Below, piece after piece: positions 24,804 to 39,800 of a DNA stretch of 51,403 nt. The stretch lies in IMG/VR virus record IMGVR_UViG_3300027971_000065, positions 1-51,403 of that record; one strand, given 5' to 3'. Numbering within the stretch: the stretch's first letter is position 1; each line of letters opens with the position of its first letter. Source of the stretch: a virus. The translations under genes and the position numbers were made by a program. The notes below the pieces were generated by a model that saw nothing but the letters and a program-made list of their open reading frames with translations, did no database searches and was not told where the DNA came from.

Positions 24804-27800
24804 ATGGCCACAAAAATAAGAACTTTAGATTTTCTCCCAGAGATATTTCAAACTCCGACTAACGCTCAATTCTTAGCAGCAACATTAGACCAACTAGTTG
24901 CACAACCTTCTGTTGAAAGAATTCAGGGATATATTGGTACTAGAGTTGGATATGGAATTAATGCTAAAGATTATTATGTAACTGAACCAACAAAAGTTAG
25001 AACAGATTACCAACTTGATCCAGGTGTTGTGTTTAGAAAAACCGATCAAGATGTTGCACAAGATTTCATAAGCTATCCTGGAATATTAGATGCTCTTAAA
25101 TTAGAAGGTGGGATAACAAATAATAATAACCGACTTTTTAATAGCGAATTTTATTCTTGGGATTCATTTACTAATTTAGATACAAATGTTAACTTTCATC
25201 AGTATTACTGGTTGCCTGAAGGTCTTCCTCCAGTAGTAGTAACATCTGCTATTGCATATTCGTCAGAACAATATTATGTGATCGACGGCGCAAACTCTTA
25301 TGAAATTGCTACAGAACCTGCAGGAACTTCATTAGGAAACCCAACTTTAACTTTATTACGCGGCGGTACTTATACCTTTACTGTAGATCAACCAACTCAG
25401 TTTTGGATTCAGGGTCAACCGGGTATTACAGGTTATAGTATTACTCAACCAAATGTACAAACCAGAGATGTATTAGGAGTTGTTAACAACGGTGCTACTA
25501 CAGGTGTTGTGACTTTTACTGTGCCTGCTAAAAATGCACAAGACGAATATAATTTACCAGGTAATAATACTGTTAGTGTAGTAAGTATACTTCCTTTCTC
25601 TCAAGTAAATGGAAGTTATCTAAACACTCTAAATGATATTGATGGAGTAACTTCACTAAATGGATTAACTGTTATGTTTTACAATACAGGTGATCCAAAT
25701 GAAATGGCTTATGGTCAACTAGTAAGCGCACAATTTTTCACAATTACTTATATTGGATCTACTTCTAATCCACAATTACAACTTACGCCTGCTACCAGTA
25801 TTCCAACTAATCAAAAGATTACCGCGCAATATGGTACTGATTATTCAGGTAGACAGTTTTTTAGAAATACAGCAACGATTATTACATTAATACCTTACTT
25901 AAGTGCTGAGTTAGACACGCTTTATTATCAAGATGGTACTTCAAGCGATAAAGTAGGGATGATTAGACTTATTGACAGTAATACGACTGATACCATTAAT
26001 GTTGTGACTGAAATATTAGGTAAAACTACATATACTTCTTCCAATGGTGTTACGTTTACCAATGGATTAAAAGTACAATTTCAAGGTAATATCGTCCCTG
26101 AAGCATACACAGTTGAAGATTTTTATGTTGAAGGTGTAGGTACAGCAATAGAACTTATTCCTGTATCAAGTCTTATAGTTCCTGAATCATTTTCAACATC
26201 GGTCTATTTGCCATATGACTCTACCCCATGGGACATAGGTGGTTGGTCAGGTATACCTTATATACCCACAGATCCTGATTATATTACTATAGCTAGAAAT
26301 GCATTAAGCAAAAATGCTTGGTCTAGAAGCAATAGATGGTTTCATATTGATGTTATTAGAGCGACTGCTGAATACAACAATGATCCTACAATATTATTAT
26401 ATGCTTCTCAATATAATAAAGCTAAAAGACCTATCATTGAATTTTATCCAAACTTAAGATTATTTGATTCAGGTACTGAAGGCAAAGCTCCTCTCAATTT
26501 TATAGATTTTCGCACTACCGATCCTTTGCTATTAGTATCGGGCGAAGAGAATTATTACCCTGATGTTCAGGTATATACAGACTATACCGCTACAATTGCT
26601 ACAACTACATATACAAGTTCACGCACTGCCACATCTACTAATGGCACGACTGACGAAATTACATGCAGCAGTACTTCAGGATTTAGAGTTAACGATTTAG
26701 TAAGATTTACTATTAGCTCAGGAGCAGTGTTTGGTAATATTGTTGCGGGTGAATATTACTATGTTTCAGAAGTAGTTAGCAGTACTAAATTTACAATTTC
26801 AGAAACTAAAGGTGGAGGTGTATTTGACCTTTCTACTGGCACTGGAACAATGCAGTTTTATTGGACTCCACAAAGCACTGTAATAACTATCGATGGTGCT
26901 GACGTAACAGGTACTTTCAAAGTAGGTCAGTACATAACAGATTCAACAAATTTATTACCACCTGAAACACAAATATCTTCTGTTTCAGGGACAACTACTT
27001 TGACTTTAGAAGTAGTATGGGATACTATCTCATATAGTTTTTTTACAGGAACTACTACCGCATCTTTAATAGCTGTTCCCGATCCAGTTAATAACTATTC
27101 ATTATTCAATGGGGCTAGAGTAGTATTTGCAGCAGCAACTGATCCTGCTGTTAGAACAAAAATATATATTGCTAGATATTCTGTTATATCAGGGACAACA
27201 CCTGTTCTTACATTAAGCGAAGCACCAAATGGTGAGATTCTAGTCGGTGATCAAGCTGTTGTGATTAATGGTTACAATTATGCAGGAAAAAGTGTTTGGT
27301 ATGATGGTTTAGAATGGCTTCAAGCGCAACAAAAAAATACAGTAAATCAGCCACCTTTGTTTGATGTATTTGACGAAAATGGTATTAGCTTTGGTGATAA
27401 AGCAGTATATGTTGGAAGCTCGTTTATTGGTAGTAAATTATTTGCATATGGCATTGGAACAGGAACAAAAGATCAAGTTTTAGGTTTTCCAATTAGATAT
27501 AGCACAGTGGCTAATATCGGCGATATTAGTTTTGACGTATCTATTAATACCGATACTTTTGATTATGTAAGCAATTTTCAACCTATAACTCAAAATGTCA
27601 ATACTGGTTATGTTTATAACTATGAAACTAGAAGTCTTTATAATAGAGAATTAGGTTGGCAAACCGCTGTATCACCCAGTATTCAATATCAAGTATTTGA
27701 ATTTGATTATAATATAACAGATCCGCAAGTATTTTTTACATGTGATGTTGCAGTAAATAATACTTCTGCTACTAATTGGCCTGTTATCAAAGTTTTAATA

Positions 27801-30800
27801 AACAATGTACTATTGCCTAGCACCGATTATGAATATACTGTAAATAATAATTCTACAGTAGTTCATATATTAGTTGATATTCTAGTTGACACTGTTGTAC
27901 AAATATTATTGTTTAGTAATCAAGTAAGTACCACCGCATATTATAGCATTCCTATTAATTTAAGTAATAATCCACTTAATGCTAACTTGGAAATTGCTAA
28001 TGTAGGTGATATTAAAAATCAATATCAAACTATATTTTATAATAATCCAAACACAACCGGTCAAGTATTTGGATCAAACAATTACAGAGATTTGGGTAAT
28101 TTAGTTCCATGGGGCGACAGAATAATACAAAATAGTGCATCATTAGTATTACCTGGTGCATTCTTAAGAAAACCAAATCAAAATATATTCAATGCGTTAA
28201 TGTTTAATAGCAGAGAATATATTAAATTTAAAACTCTGTTAGTAGACACTGTTAATAATACAGACTATACACAAAGATTTAATCCATCTACTATATTAGA
28301 TGATGCATTAACTCAGATTAATCAAGTTAAGATTCAATCTCAGCCATTCTTTTGGAGTGACATGATTCCATCAAAGTCACCCTATATTATTAATAGTTAT
28401 ACATATACTACACCATCTATCGCCCCGACTTACCCATTAAGTCAAGTTTATAACTTCTCTACTGCTAATTATTCAGGTGTATTAGTTTATCTTTCTACTA
28501 CTATATCTAACGTAACTATAACCAAACAATTGGTTACTAATCAAGATTATATTATTAGTACCACTACCCCTTCACTAACAATTATATCTTCTTTACAAAA
28601 TGGTGCTGTAATTACAATTAAAGAATACAATCAAACATATGGTAGTTATATTCCAAATACTCCTACTAAATTGGGATTATATCCTGCATTTATTCCCGAA
28701 GTTGTATTAGATTCAGATTATGCTCAGCCCACATATTTTATTAAGGGCCATGATGGTTCATATAACAAGCTATATGGTACCTACAATACTAATTTAGGGG
28801 TATTAGTAGACTTCAGAGACCAAGCTTTACTTGAATTTGAACTTAGAGTTTACAACAACTTGAAATTAAGCACTAGTGTTCCTATATCGCAATACGACAT
28901 TATACCTGGATTTTTTAGAGAAACTGCATTTACTAATGGTGAAATTTTAGAAATCTATAGTAAAATGTTTTTGAATTGGGTCGGGCAAAATAGAATTGAT
29001 TATAAGAAGCAGTTATACAACAAAAACGATCAATTTACATTTAACTATTATCAAAGTGGAAACAAGATAAATCAAGAACCTATCTATCAGGGTTATTGGC
29101 GTGGTGTGTATCAGTGGTATTATGATACTACTACACCTAATTTAACTCCATGGCAGATGTTAGGATTCCAAGAGCAACCAAGTTGGTGGGAAACTAGATA
29201 TGGTCCAGCACCCTATACCAGTAATAACTTGATTCTTTGGAATGATTTAGCAGCGGGTATTGATTGGAATGATGGTAATCCAGTAGTATTAGAACAATTT
29301 GTAAGACCTCAATTATTACAAGTAATACCTGTTAATAGTGCAGGTGAGTTGTTATCTCCGTTTGACGCAATTGTTGGTAACTATACCGCTTCTACATTTC
29401 AACATGATTGGAAAGTTGGAGATGAGGGTCCTGCTGAATTAAGTTATCGCAGAAGCAGTTCTTGGCCCTTTGATTTAATGAGAATATATGCTCTAACCGA
29501 GCCTACACAATTCTTTAATTTATGTGCTGACCTAGACAATTATAAATTCAACACAGAGTTTAATCAATACTTAGTTAATAATCGTAGCCACTTAGTACCT
29601 GCAAACATTCAAGTTTATGGTACTGGTACGCCCAAAACAAGTTACATGAACTGGGTAGTTGATTATGAAAAACAATTAGGGGTAGATGCTACTCAAAATA
29701 TTATTGACTTATTAAACAATTTAGATGTTAGATTAGTTTATAGAGTAGCAGGGTTTACTGATAAGAATTTAATTAATTTTTATATAGAAAAAGCTACTCC
29801 TAATAGTACCAATGCTTCACTATTAATTCCTGATGCAAGTTATCAAGTTCTATTATATGATAATCAACCTTTTGATAGAATCATTTATAGTTCTGTTATT
29901 GTTCAGATAACAAGTGAAGGATATTTAGTATTTGGTAATTCTCAAACACAAGCATATTTTACTACTCTTAAACCAAAATTCACAGGAATAAATGAAGTAG
30001 TTAATGTAGAAACTCTAACGGTTAAACTTGCTACTGATTATTATGATGAAGAAGTAATAGTACCGTATGGCACATTATTCTATACTGTACAAGAAGTTGC
30101 TCAGTTTTTAACTAGTTATGGCGCATATTTACGTGCCCATGGTATGGTATTTGATGAGATTCAATCTGGTATAGAAGTTAGTTGGAATCAAATGGTATCT
30201 GAATTCCTTTATTGGGTTCAGTTAGGTTGGGAAAATGGTAGCTTAGAAACTATTAATCCAGCAGCTGGATATTTAAAAATTAATAGAGATGGATATATAG
30301 TACAACCTCTTACTATACGTCAAGAAAATTTCATTTTAAATCAGAATTTATATCCTATTCAAGCTACCGATTTAAATGTTCTTAGAGATGGTACTTTGTT
30401 CCTCGCTAGACCAGTTAATAATGGCGATTCACTAGCATATGGACAATTTAATATTGGTAATCTAGAGGACGGTATTGTCTTTAATAATGTTACTTTATTT
30501 GATGATGTTATATATGACTTAGTAACTGGTTCTAGACAACTTAGAATTTATGTTAGAGGTAGTAAAACCGCTGCTTGGGACGGTACTCTTACTGCATCAG
30601 GTTTTATTCTTAACCAAGACAATATATTGCAGTGGAACAAAGATATAACTTACACTAAAGGTTCTATTGTACTTTACAAGAATAAGTATTGGGTAGCATT
30701 AAGAATAGTTCAACCAAGTGCTACCTTCAATGAACAGAATTGGAGAAAGACTGAATATGATCAAATTCAAAAAGGATTATTGCCAAATTCTAGTACTAGA

Positions 30801-33800
30801 TCCTATGAAAGCACCCTATATTATGATAGCAACAAAGCTAATATAGAAGAAGATGCTGATTTATTAAGCTTTTCTTTAATTGGTTATCGTCCAAGAGATT
30901 ATCTAACAACAGTAGATTTAACTGAAATTACACAGATTAATGTCTATAAAAATTTAATTAAAAACAAAGGTACTCTAAACGCAGCTAGTGCATTTAAAGG
31001 TGCAACTCTACCACAGGGCGGAATAGATTATGACATTTATGAAAATTGGGCTATTAAAGCAGGCGAGTTTGGTGGAGTATTAAACACTAATTTTGTAGAA
31101 TTTAAGATTAGTGAAAGCTTAATGACTGGTAATCCAAGTATTGTTGCTCTTACTAACGGTGCCCCAACTGTAGGTGCCGAACAAGAAATTCCGTTATACT
31201 CGCTATTTAATTATGGTCGTTCAATCAATGATCCTGATATCCTAGCGGTTACTCCTATCAACCAACCATCTACTTTATATCCTGATGCAGGATATGTAAA
31301 TTATAATGACGTTAGAATGTCATCTTATTTTTATGCTAATTTACCAACTGCTGTAAATCAAAATGGTACGGTAATTCCTTTATCTGACTTCTATGTAAGA
31401 GAATATGTTTGGCTAGCAAGTTATTTAGGTACTTGGCAAGTGTATACTCCTGCATCAATTGGACCAATAACTCAAGCTTTAAATAATTTAAATGGTACGG
31501 TTACGATTACTTTTGCTAATCAACATAATTTATCACAATACAATATCTTTGCAATTATTAATCTTAATGCTGCTATTAATGGTTACTATATTGCAACTCA
31601 GATTGTTGATCCATTTAGAGTAATAATCAATCTAAATCTAGATCCTAACATCAGACTTGCTACAGGTTTGGGTGTGGGATTAAGTTTTCAAACTCAACGT
31701 GTTGCTACTCCTGCGGATATTAATAACTTAAACTTATTGAATGCAGAGTTCATTAAGAATACAGTATGGGTAGATACATATTCAACTGGTGATTGGGCAG
31801 TCTTAAGAAAGAGTATTAACTATCAATATGAACAAGAATTTAATAAATTAAATAGTTCAACTTATGGTAGTGCAGTTGCAACCGGTACAAAATTAGGTTA
31901 TTTAGTAGGAGATAGTGGAGTAGGAGAAGTATATAGATATACTTACAATGAAGTTTTACAAACTTATCAATTAGTACAGACTATTACTGGCAATAGATCA
32001 TTTGGTACTACTATTAGTCACGCGGGTGATTTATATGTAATATCAGAGCCAACTACTAATTATAGCTTTTCGGTAGATCCAACTTATTGGGCTTGGGATA
32101 TATCGGCAGAAGGTGGAACACATAGCTTTACAGTAACACCAAGTACTTGGACTTGGAATACATCAGTGGCAAGTGGACCAATTACTACGCCTACTTTAAC
32201 ACCTACTTTAACCTCTACTTTAACCTCTACTTTAACATCTACAACAAATTCTACGCCTGCAGTTTACCTATACATACTAGAAAATAATGTATTATCGGAT
32301 GACTTAATATTATATCAAAATCCAATTACCGGTCCGGCTAATACAACAAGTTGGGGAGCTGCTACTGCGATATCAGGTGATAAGAATTGGCTTTATATTT
32401 CCGACTATGACAATAATTCTGTATATGTTTACAGAAGAAACAATTTTTCAACACCAGCCGGATTCTTTATAGTAGGGAAAACTTATACTATTACTGACTT
32501 AGGCACTACAGATTTTACCCTAGTAGGTGCTACTAATAACATTGTAGGGTTATCTTTTATAGCAACTGGAGTTGGATCAGGTACTGGTTCAGCAACAAAT
32601 ACAACATATAGATATATAACAGTTATTGACGGTAACGAATTATCGTTGACTACTGTAGGAGATAACTTTGGTTATTCAATCTCTACCGATTATTATGGTC
32701 AAACAGTAACAATTGGCGCACCAAATCAAACAGTAAATTCAATTACCAATGCAGGCGCCGCTTATCTTTTTAGTAGGTCTGTTCAAAACGTAGAAGTGCA
32801 AGTAAATACCACTCCAGGTTTACCTCAAGTATTTAGATTGGGCTGGAACCACGTAACTGCTAGAACTGCTGTTTTTCAAACATCTAGTTCCAACAATACT
32901 ATTACATGCGCTGCTAGCACTAGGAGATTTAATGTTAATGATCCTGTTATATTCTACGGTACAGTTTACCCTAATAGTAATATATCATTTAACCAAATTT
33001 ACTATATTCATAGCATAGTAAATGATACTACATTTAGGATTAAAGTTAGCAAAGAACAACTTAATCCGTATCAATTGACTAATTCAAATGGTAATGGAAT
33101 GATTGCTAGTGTGCAAACTGTTCCTATTTACGTTTCCTTAAATGGGACTATAGTTGCTGATAATCAATATGGTATTGCAGGAAGCTCATTATATTATGTA
33201 GGTACATTAACAGCAGGTGACATTATTAATATTAGTGGAAATAAGTTTACTTACTTCCAACAATTAACCAATCCAAATAATTATACAATTGGTTCACAAT
33301 TTGGATTAGCCAGTGCTAATAATTTACAATCAACTGAAATTTTAGTAAGTGCTCCGTTTCAGATTAATAATCAAGTAGAAGAAGGTGGTATATTTAGATA
33401 TACCAATGGTGGTACTAGTTATGGTCAAATATTTGGTACGGCAATTTGCAATGTTACTGCAACTATTCCTATTTTATTAAATGGTTATTTGGTCCTAATA
33501 CCTGAAGGTAATGCTACGGTAGCAGCTAATGCAATTAATTCTAATAAAGTTACTAACATAACTGCTACTACTTCAGGTAGTAATAATGAATATTTGGTTA
33601 TCTCTCTAATTAATCAAGACTTGGCAATACCCAATGCAAGTCTTAGTCTTACTGTCTTTGATATTAATACTCTAACTGAATTAGGAATAACAGTTTATAC
33701 AAAAACACAAACTGTTAGTTGTCCGCATTTAGGTGAACGTAATCAGTTTGGTACTACTATCAAATTTAATGAGCAAAATTCTTTTGTAGCCAGTGCTCCG

Positions 33801-36800
33801 GTTGGTTCACGCTATAGCAGTACTACTTTTGATTTTACAGATGATGAAAACTTTACTAACGACACTGTATTTGATAATAATGCAACTCAGTGGGTAGATA
33901 TATTTGTCAATGCCGGTGCAGTATATATGTTTGACTACTTGTCAGTATATAATGAAAATATTAATAATACTGGCGACTATGTGCTTGCACAAAATGCCAA
34001 TGCTAGAAATATTGATTATGGTAAGCAACCATATTATGGAACGGCACTTGATTTTAATAATTATTCAGTAATAGTGGGAGCCCCTCTGTTCAGACCTGAT
34101 TATGTAAATGGACAAGTTGTCACTTTCTTAAATACGAGTGGAGAAAAAGATTGGTCTCTTTATAGAAGCTCCTCACCAATAGTTGACATAAATCGTATAC
34201 AAAATTCTCAATTGTTTAGCGCACTTACCAACGAAACGCTAATAAATTTAGACTACATTGATCCTCTTCAAGGTAAATTGCTTGGTGCTGTAAGTGAAAA
34301 TATAGATTATGTTTCTAACGTTGATCCGGCTAATTACAATAATCAAAACAATTTGAAATGGGGAGTTACCAACGTTGGGCAGTTATGGTTTGATACCAGC
34401 AATGTTAGATTTGTAAATTATCATCAAAATGATTTAGTTTATAATAGTCAATATTGGGGCACTGTGTTCCCTGGAAGTGACGTTGCAGTATATTCTTGGA
34501 TTTCAAGCATTGATTTACCTATAAATTACCAAGGACCAGGTACACCATATGATGTTACTTTATATTGTACTCAGTTTGATTTAAATGCCAATAATGTTCT
34601 AGCACCTGTGTATTTTTACTGGGTTAGAAACACAAATATAATATTCACTAAATTAGGTAATACACTATCAGATTCAATTATTGAAACGTATATTAGATCT
34701 CCTAAAAATTCAGGGATTAGTTATTTTGCACCTCTGTTACCAAACACATTTGGCTTATATAATTCCGGTGATTATATTAACGTTAATGACTCGGTATTTC
34801 ATATTGGATATTCAACTGGTACGAATGATGATGTTGGTCATACATCATATGATCTAATTAGAGCAGACTATGCTGATGACTTTTTATCTGGATTACCTCG
34901 ATATGGCGCTAACGTAGAGCCTCAATACTTATACAGAAGATTCTTAGCTAGTATGTCAGGTGTAGATGATTCAGGACAAGTTGTACCTGATCCATTCTTA
35001 CCAATAGCAGTTCGTTCAGGTGTTCAAGTAAGACCTAGGCAAAGCTTCTTCTTATTCAGATTATTAGCTGTAAAAAATTATTTGACTTATGCTAATGAAA
35101 TTTTAGCTCAGTTCCCTATTATAGAACTTAGCCCGCAAGCAACATTCTTGTATAAATCAGGTCCCTTCTACAATACAGCAGATTATTGGGAATATGTAAA
35201 TTGGTGGGCGACTGGATATGATAATAATACTAAAGCATCAGTTCAAGTGCCTTTGTATTCTGATTTATCTACCCTTTCTGTAGCATTTGGTACAATTGCT
35301 GAAGTAACTACAAATGGTAATGGTAATTCTGAAACTTACATTTATACGGTAGATGGCGTTTGGGTTAGAATTGGTTTGACTAATGGTACAATTGCATTTA
35401 AGTCATCTCTATGGGATTATGCAGGAGCTAATACTGGATTTGGTGGCAATTATTTTGATACAACTCCATATGATCAGTATCCGTCAACAGAAACTTATTA
35501 TATTCTTAGAGCATTAAACGAACAGATTTATATTGATGATTTTGCAATTTACAGAAACAAGAGTTTGATTCTTATATTTGAATACATTGTTGCGGAAACT
35601 TCCGAAACACAAAACTATCTACCTTGGCTTAATAAAACTTCATTGGTTGACGTAACTCATACTCTCAGAGAATTAAAGCCATATGAAGTGTTTAGTTCAG
35701 ATAATCAAGATTTCTTGTATGGTTATTTAAACGAAGTTAAGCCCTATCATGTAGTGTTTAAAGAATTCTTGTTCAAGTACACTAAGACAGAACCATACTT
35801 AATGAATGTCACTGACTTTGACTTACCTGCTCAATATGTTGCTAGTGACGCTCAATTTATTTCTCCTGAATTGGTTTATAGTAATCCAAGTAGTGATAGT
35901 CAATTCTTACCTGAGAATCCAATTTGGAATCAACAGGAATATACTCAGTGGTATCAGAATTATGGATTATCTATTACTGGTCATCCTGATTTCAATATCG
36001 CTACGTTGGAATCTTATATTTCAATTAATACAACTGAAATTGCAGTATCTAACATTAATGGATTCCCTGTAGCAGGTACAGTTAAAATAGGTACTGAGTT
36101 AATTTCTTATGAAACTGTAAATCGTGAAACATACACCTTAGGTGGATTGTCAAGAGGACTAAATGGTACTCCTATTAATAATCATTTACCTGGAGAATTA
36201 ATTTATACTGACTTACCACCGGTTCTAGTAGTTTATGGATCACATAGTTACACAGAACCACCTAGAGTCACTGCATATATTGATACTTCAATTTACCCAG
36301 CTCCTCGTGTACCTGCTGTATTTGCAGCGGTGATGAACGTAGACTCGGTGCTAGAAATTGAAGTAATCAATCCTGGCTCAGGGTATGCTGTACTACCAAC
36401 AATCGTAGTTGATCCCGCCGAAACATATACTTTTGGTAGTGGTTCAGTTAATGTTATCTTAAACACTATTACATTCGAGGCTCCAAACTTAGTTACTGGT
36501 GATCAAGTACAATATGAAGTTGGCGTAGCTACAACTGCAATTGGACCTTTAGTAGACGGGGAATGGTATTATGTGAATGTATTATCCAGTACACCAGTAA
36601 CTACTATTGCACTGTATACAAGCTATGATGATGCCATCAATGACAACTTTAGAATTAATTTTAATTCTACAGGTACTGGTTCTAGCCAATCTCTCAATTT
36701 AGGTGCTAGAGCATTTGCAATTACAAATTCAACACCTGTAAGAGAAAATATCATTACTATGCGTTTTGATAGAACTTCTTATGAACCTCAAGTAGTTGAG

Positions 36801-39800
36801 TGGTTGCCTGAGCAGTTCTATGGTGCTAGCTATGCTGGAAATTACAATCAGATTTCTAGTTCGGCTATTCAACTAGAAAGTACCAGTCCTCCAATAGGTT
36901 CAGTTCTTGCCAGTGGACAAGGAATTGGATTAGAAATAGACCAAGTTGAAAATCAAGTTATATATTCTTGGTCAGGATTCCCTCGTAGAGTAACAAACAC
37001 CTATTCAGGTTCTAACACTATTAGGCTTAATCCTTACGACGGCGGTGTTGGTGAACCTACAGCATCAGGTTCTACAATAGGTTTTTACGTAGGTATGCCA
37101 ATTAAAATTGATGGAGCATCAATTGGTGGCATTATTACTGATGTAACGTATTATGTCCAAAGCATTGTTAGTGACGTATTGTTTACTATTTCACAAACAG
37201 AATCAGGTTCGGTGTACCCGTTAACTACAGCAACCGCTGCTGCTGATACTGTTACACTCTACACTGCTCAGGTTATCAATCAAGCTATACTAACTGTTAA
37301 CTATCCAGGCATACTTGAAGTAACTTCTATTGAAGATTCAAATATTATAACAGTTCCTCTTAATCCTACTGGAACAGGCGGAACCAATGGTTTTTATGTT
37401 AATATGCCTATATTCTTTACTGGTGATGTATTTGGAAACATCATTGCCAATGAAGTATATTATGTCCATACAATTTGTAGCTCACAGACATTTACAATCT
37501 CTACACAAACAGATCCAGTTGTATATACCCTGGCTAATACTGTTGCAACAGGCAATCTAGTAACACTAACAAATCAAACTATGGATTTGGCTGTAAATGA
37601 TACTATAATCTTTACTAACTTTGTGTTTACTAGCGGGAACTTCATTGTTGGACAAACTTATACTATCGTTAGTCTTGGCACTACTGACTATACTTTAATT
37701 GGCGCCCCATTCAATGCAATAGGTATTACGTTTACTGCAACTGGAGTTGGTACTGGCACTGGTACAGCATCATCTACTGTGTTTGGTAACATTGTATCTG
37801 GTCAACTTTACTACGTGGCTGGTGTATCAGGAGCTAATAGCTTTAGTGTAAAAGAACAAATAAATTCATCAGTATTCACATTAATTAATTCTCAAGGTAC
37901 AGGCTTAGTTACTGCTCAGGCTGATGCGGTTGACTTGGCCGTTAGTACTGGTACAATGACTGTTAATTGTAACTTGCCAATAAGTCCGGGTCAGATAACT
38001 GGTCAACAGTTTTCAATGTATACAACGTCAGGTCAGTATCCAAATATAAGTGGATCTGTCAGTAATTTAATTACCAGAACATTACCTGCTACCCTTGCTG
38101 GTTCAAACAGAATACCAATGACATATACTAGTGGTGGAGCAACAAATATCTATGTAAATATGCCATTAAAATTTGCAAGAGCAATTGGTGGTTTAAGTGC
38201 AGGGCCTACAGTATATTACGTAAAAGAGGTTGGTACAACTACTTTCCCTGTAACAAATACTAACGCACCAAGCACTGTTGGCGTTGTAACAGGTTCCATA
38301 GCTGGTTATGTATTGACAGTAACCTCAGTAACCTCAGGACTAATAGTAAATGGGGCAACTATTACAGGAACAGGGGTCGTAGCAGGTACTACTATTATTT
38401 CACAACTATCAGGGTTACCTAATAGCACAGGAACTTATCAAGTAAGTTCTTCTCAAACAGTATCATCAACCTCAATCACCGCAACTATAAGTTACTTGAC
38501 TATTCCAAGCACATACTCAACTAATGTGTTGTATCCAGGCATGCCTGTTGTATTTGACGCATTAAGCATAGGTGGCGTAGATTTGAATACAGAGTATTTT
38601 GTATTGTCAATTATAAGTGCAACTCGATTTTCTATATCGCTTGCACCAGGTGGCGAGGCTGTTATTATGTCTACTGGTACAGGCAATTATATGCGTTGTA
38701 CCGGCCAAGATTATATAACAGTAAGTGCTACACAGGGTGGATCAGTAATACCGTTGATTGGTTCAACCACATCATCTAACTCATTCACCTTCACTCAGTA
38801 TCCTATACTATCCCCCGTATTTGATGTAAGTTGGATATTAGGTGGCTATAATGTTGTCATAACCAATCCAGGATTAGGTTATGCAGTATCTAATACTATC
38901 ACAATCCCCGGTACTCTAATTGGTGGAACTACTAATAACAACTTAACGATAACGGTTAACAAGCTTCAAGAATATGCTCCTAATCAAAGTTATGGGGCCG
39001 TAGCTGATGTTATTACTGCAGGTGTAGTGCCAACTCAGGCTACTAAGTATTTCTTAAAAGCGGTTGCTCCAAATCAATTAGCAGTTTACAGTAATTCTCA
39101 ATTAACTGTTCCTGTTAGTGGTATAAATTTTCCATATTATGGTACAACACAAACAACAGTAACGGGCACAATAGGTACATCTGTCTTTTCTGTAGATCCA
39201 ACTACTTGGACTTGGAATGTATTAGCACAAGGTGGAACATATAGCTTTACCGCAGCGCCAAGTAGTTGGACTTGGAATATATCAGCACCAAGTGGATCTG
39301 GGAAAGCTATATTTGGATTTGGTGTGGCCGGCAGTATTACCAACGTAACCAATCTAGTAAATGAGGCTGGTGTTGTGGCTATTGATACACTCAGTGTTGG
39401 TACTGCAAGATATGGACTAGCAGCAGCAGGATATGGCGGTGATAAAGCTATATTTGGATTTGGGTTGACTAGCTCTGCTGTTTCAATAACCAATCTAGTA
39501 TCTAACACCGGTGTTGTTGCTGCTGATCAAACTGCATTAACTGGTACTCCTAGATATTATCTAGCAGCAGCAGGATACGGGACTGATAAAGCTATATTTG
39601 GATTTGGTGCAACAGATATTGCTGCAATATCAATAACCAATCTAGTATCTAATACCGGTGTTGTTGCTGTTGACCAAACCGCATTAACTGGTACTGCAAG
39701 ACGAAATCTAGCAGCAGCAGGATACGGGACTGATAAAGCTATATTTGGATTTGGTTTTACTGGTACTATTGGCGGTGTGGTATCAACAACTAATCTAGTA

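Noticed and set aside
38492-39508. Minus-strand open frames inside the giant gene
   Set aside because: They overlap a strongly supported plus-strand gene with recognisable repeats and have no start signals of their own.
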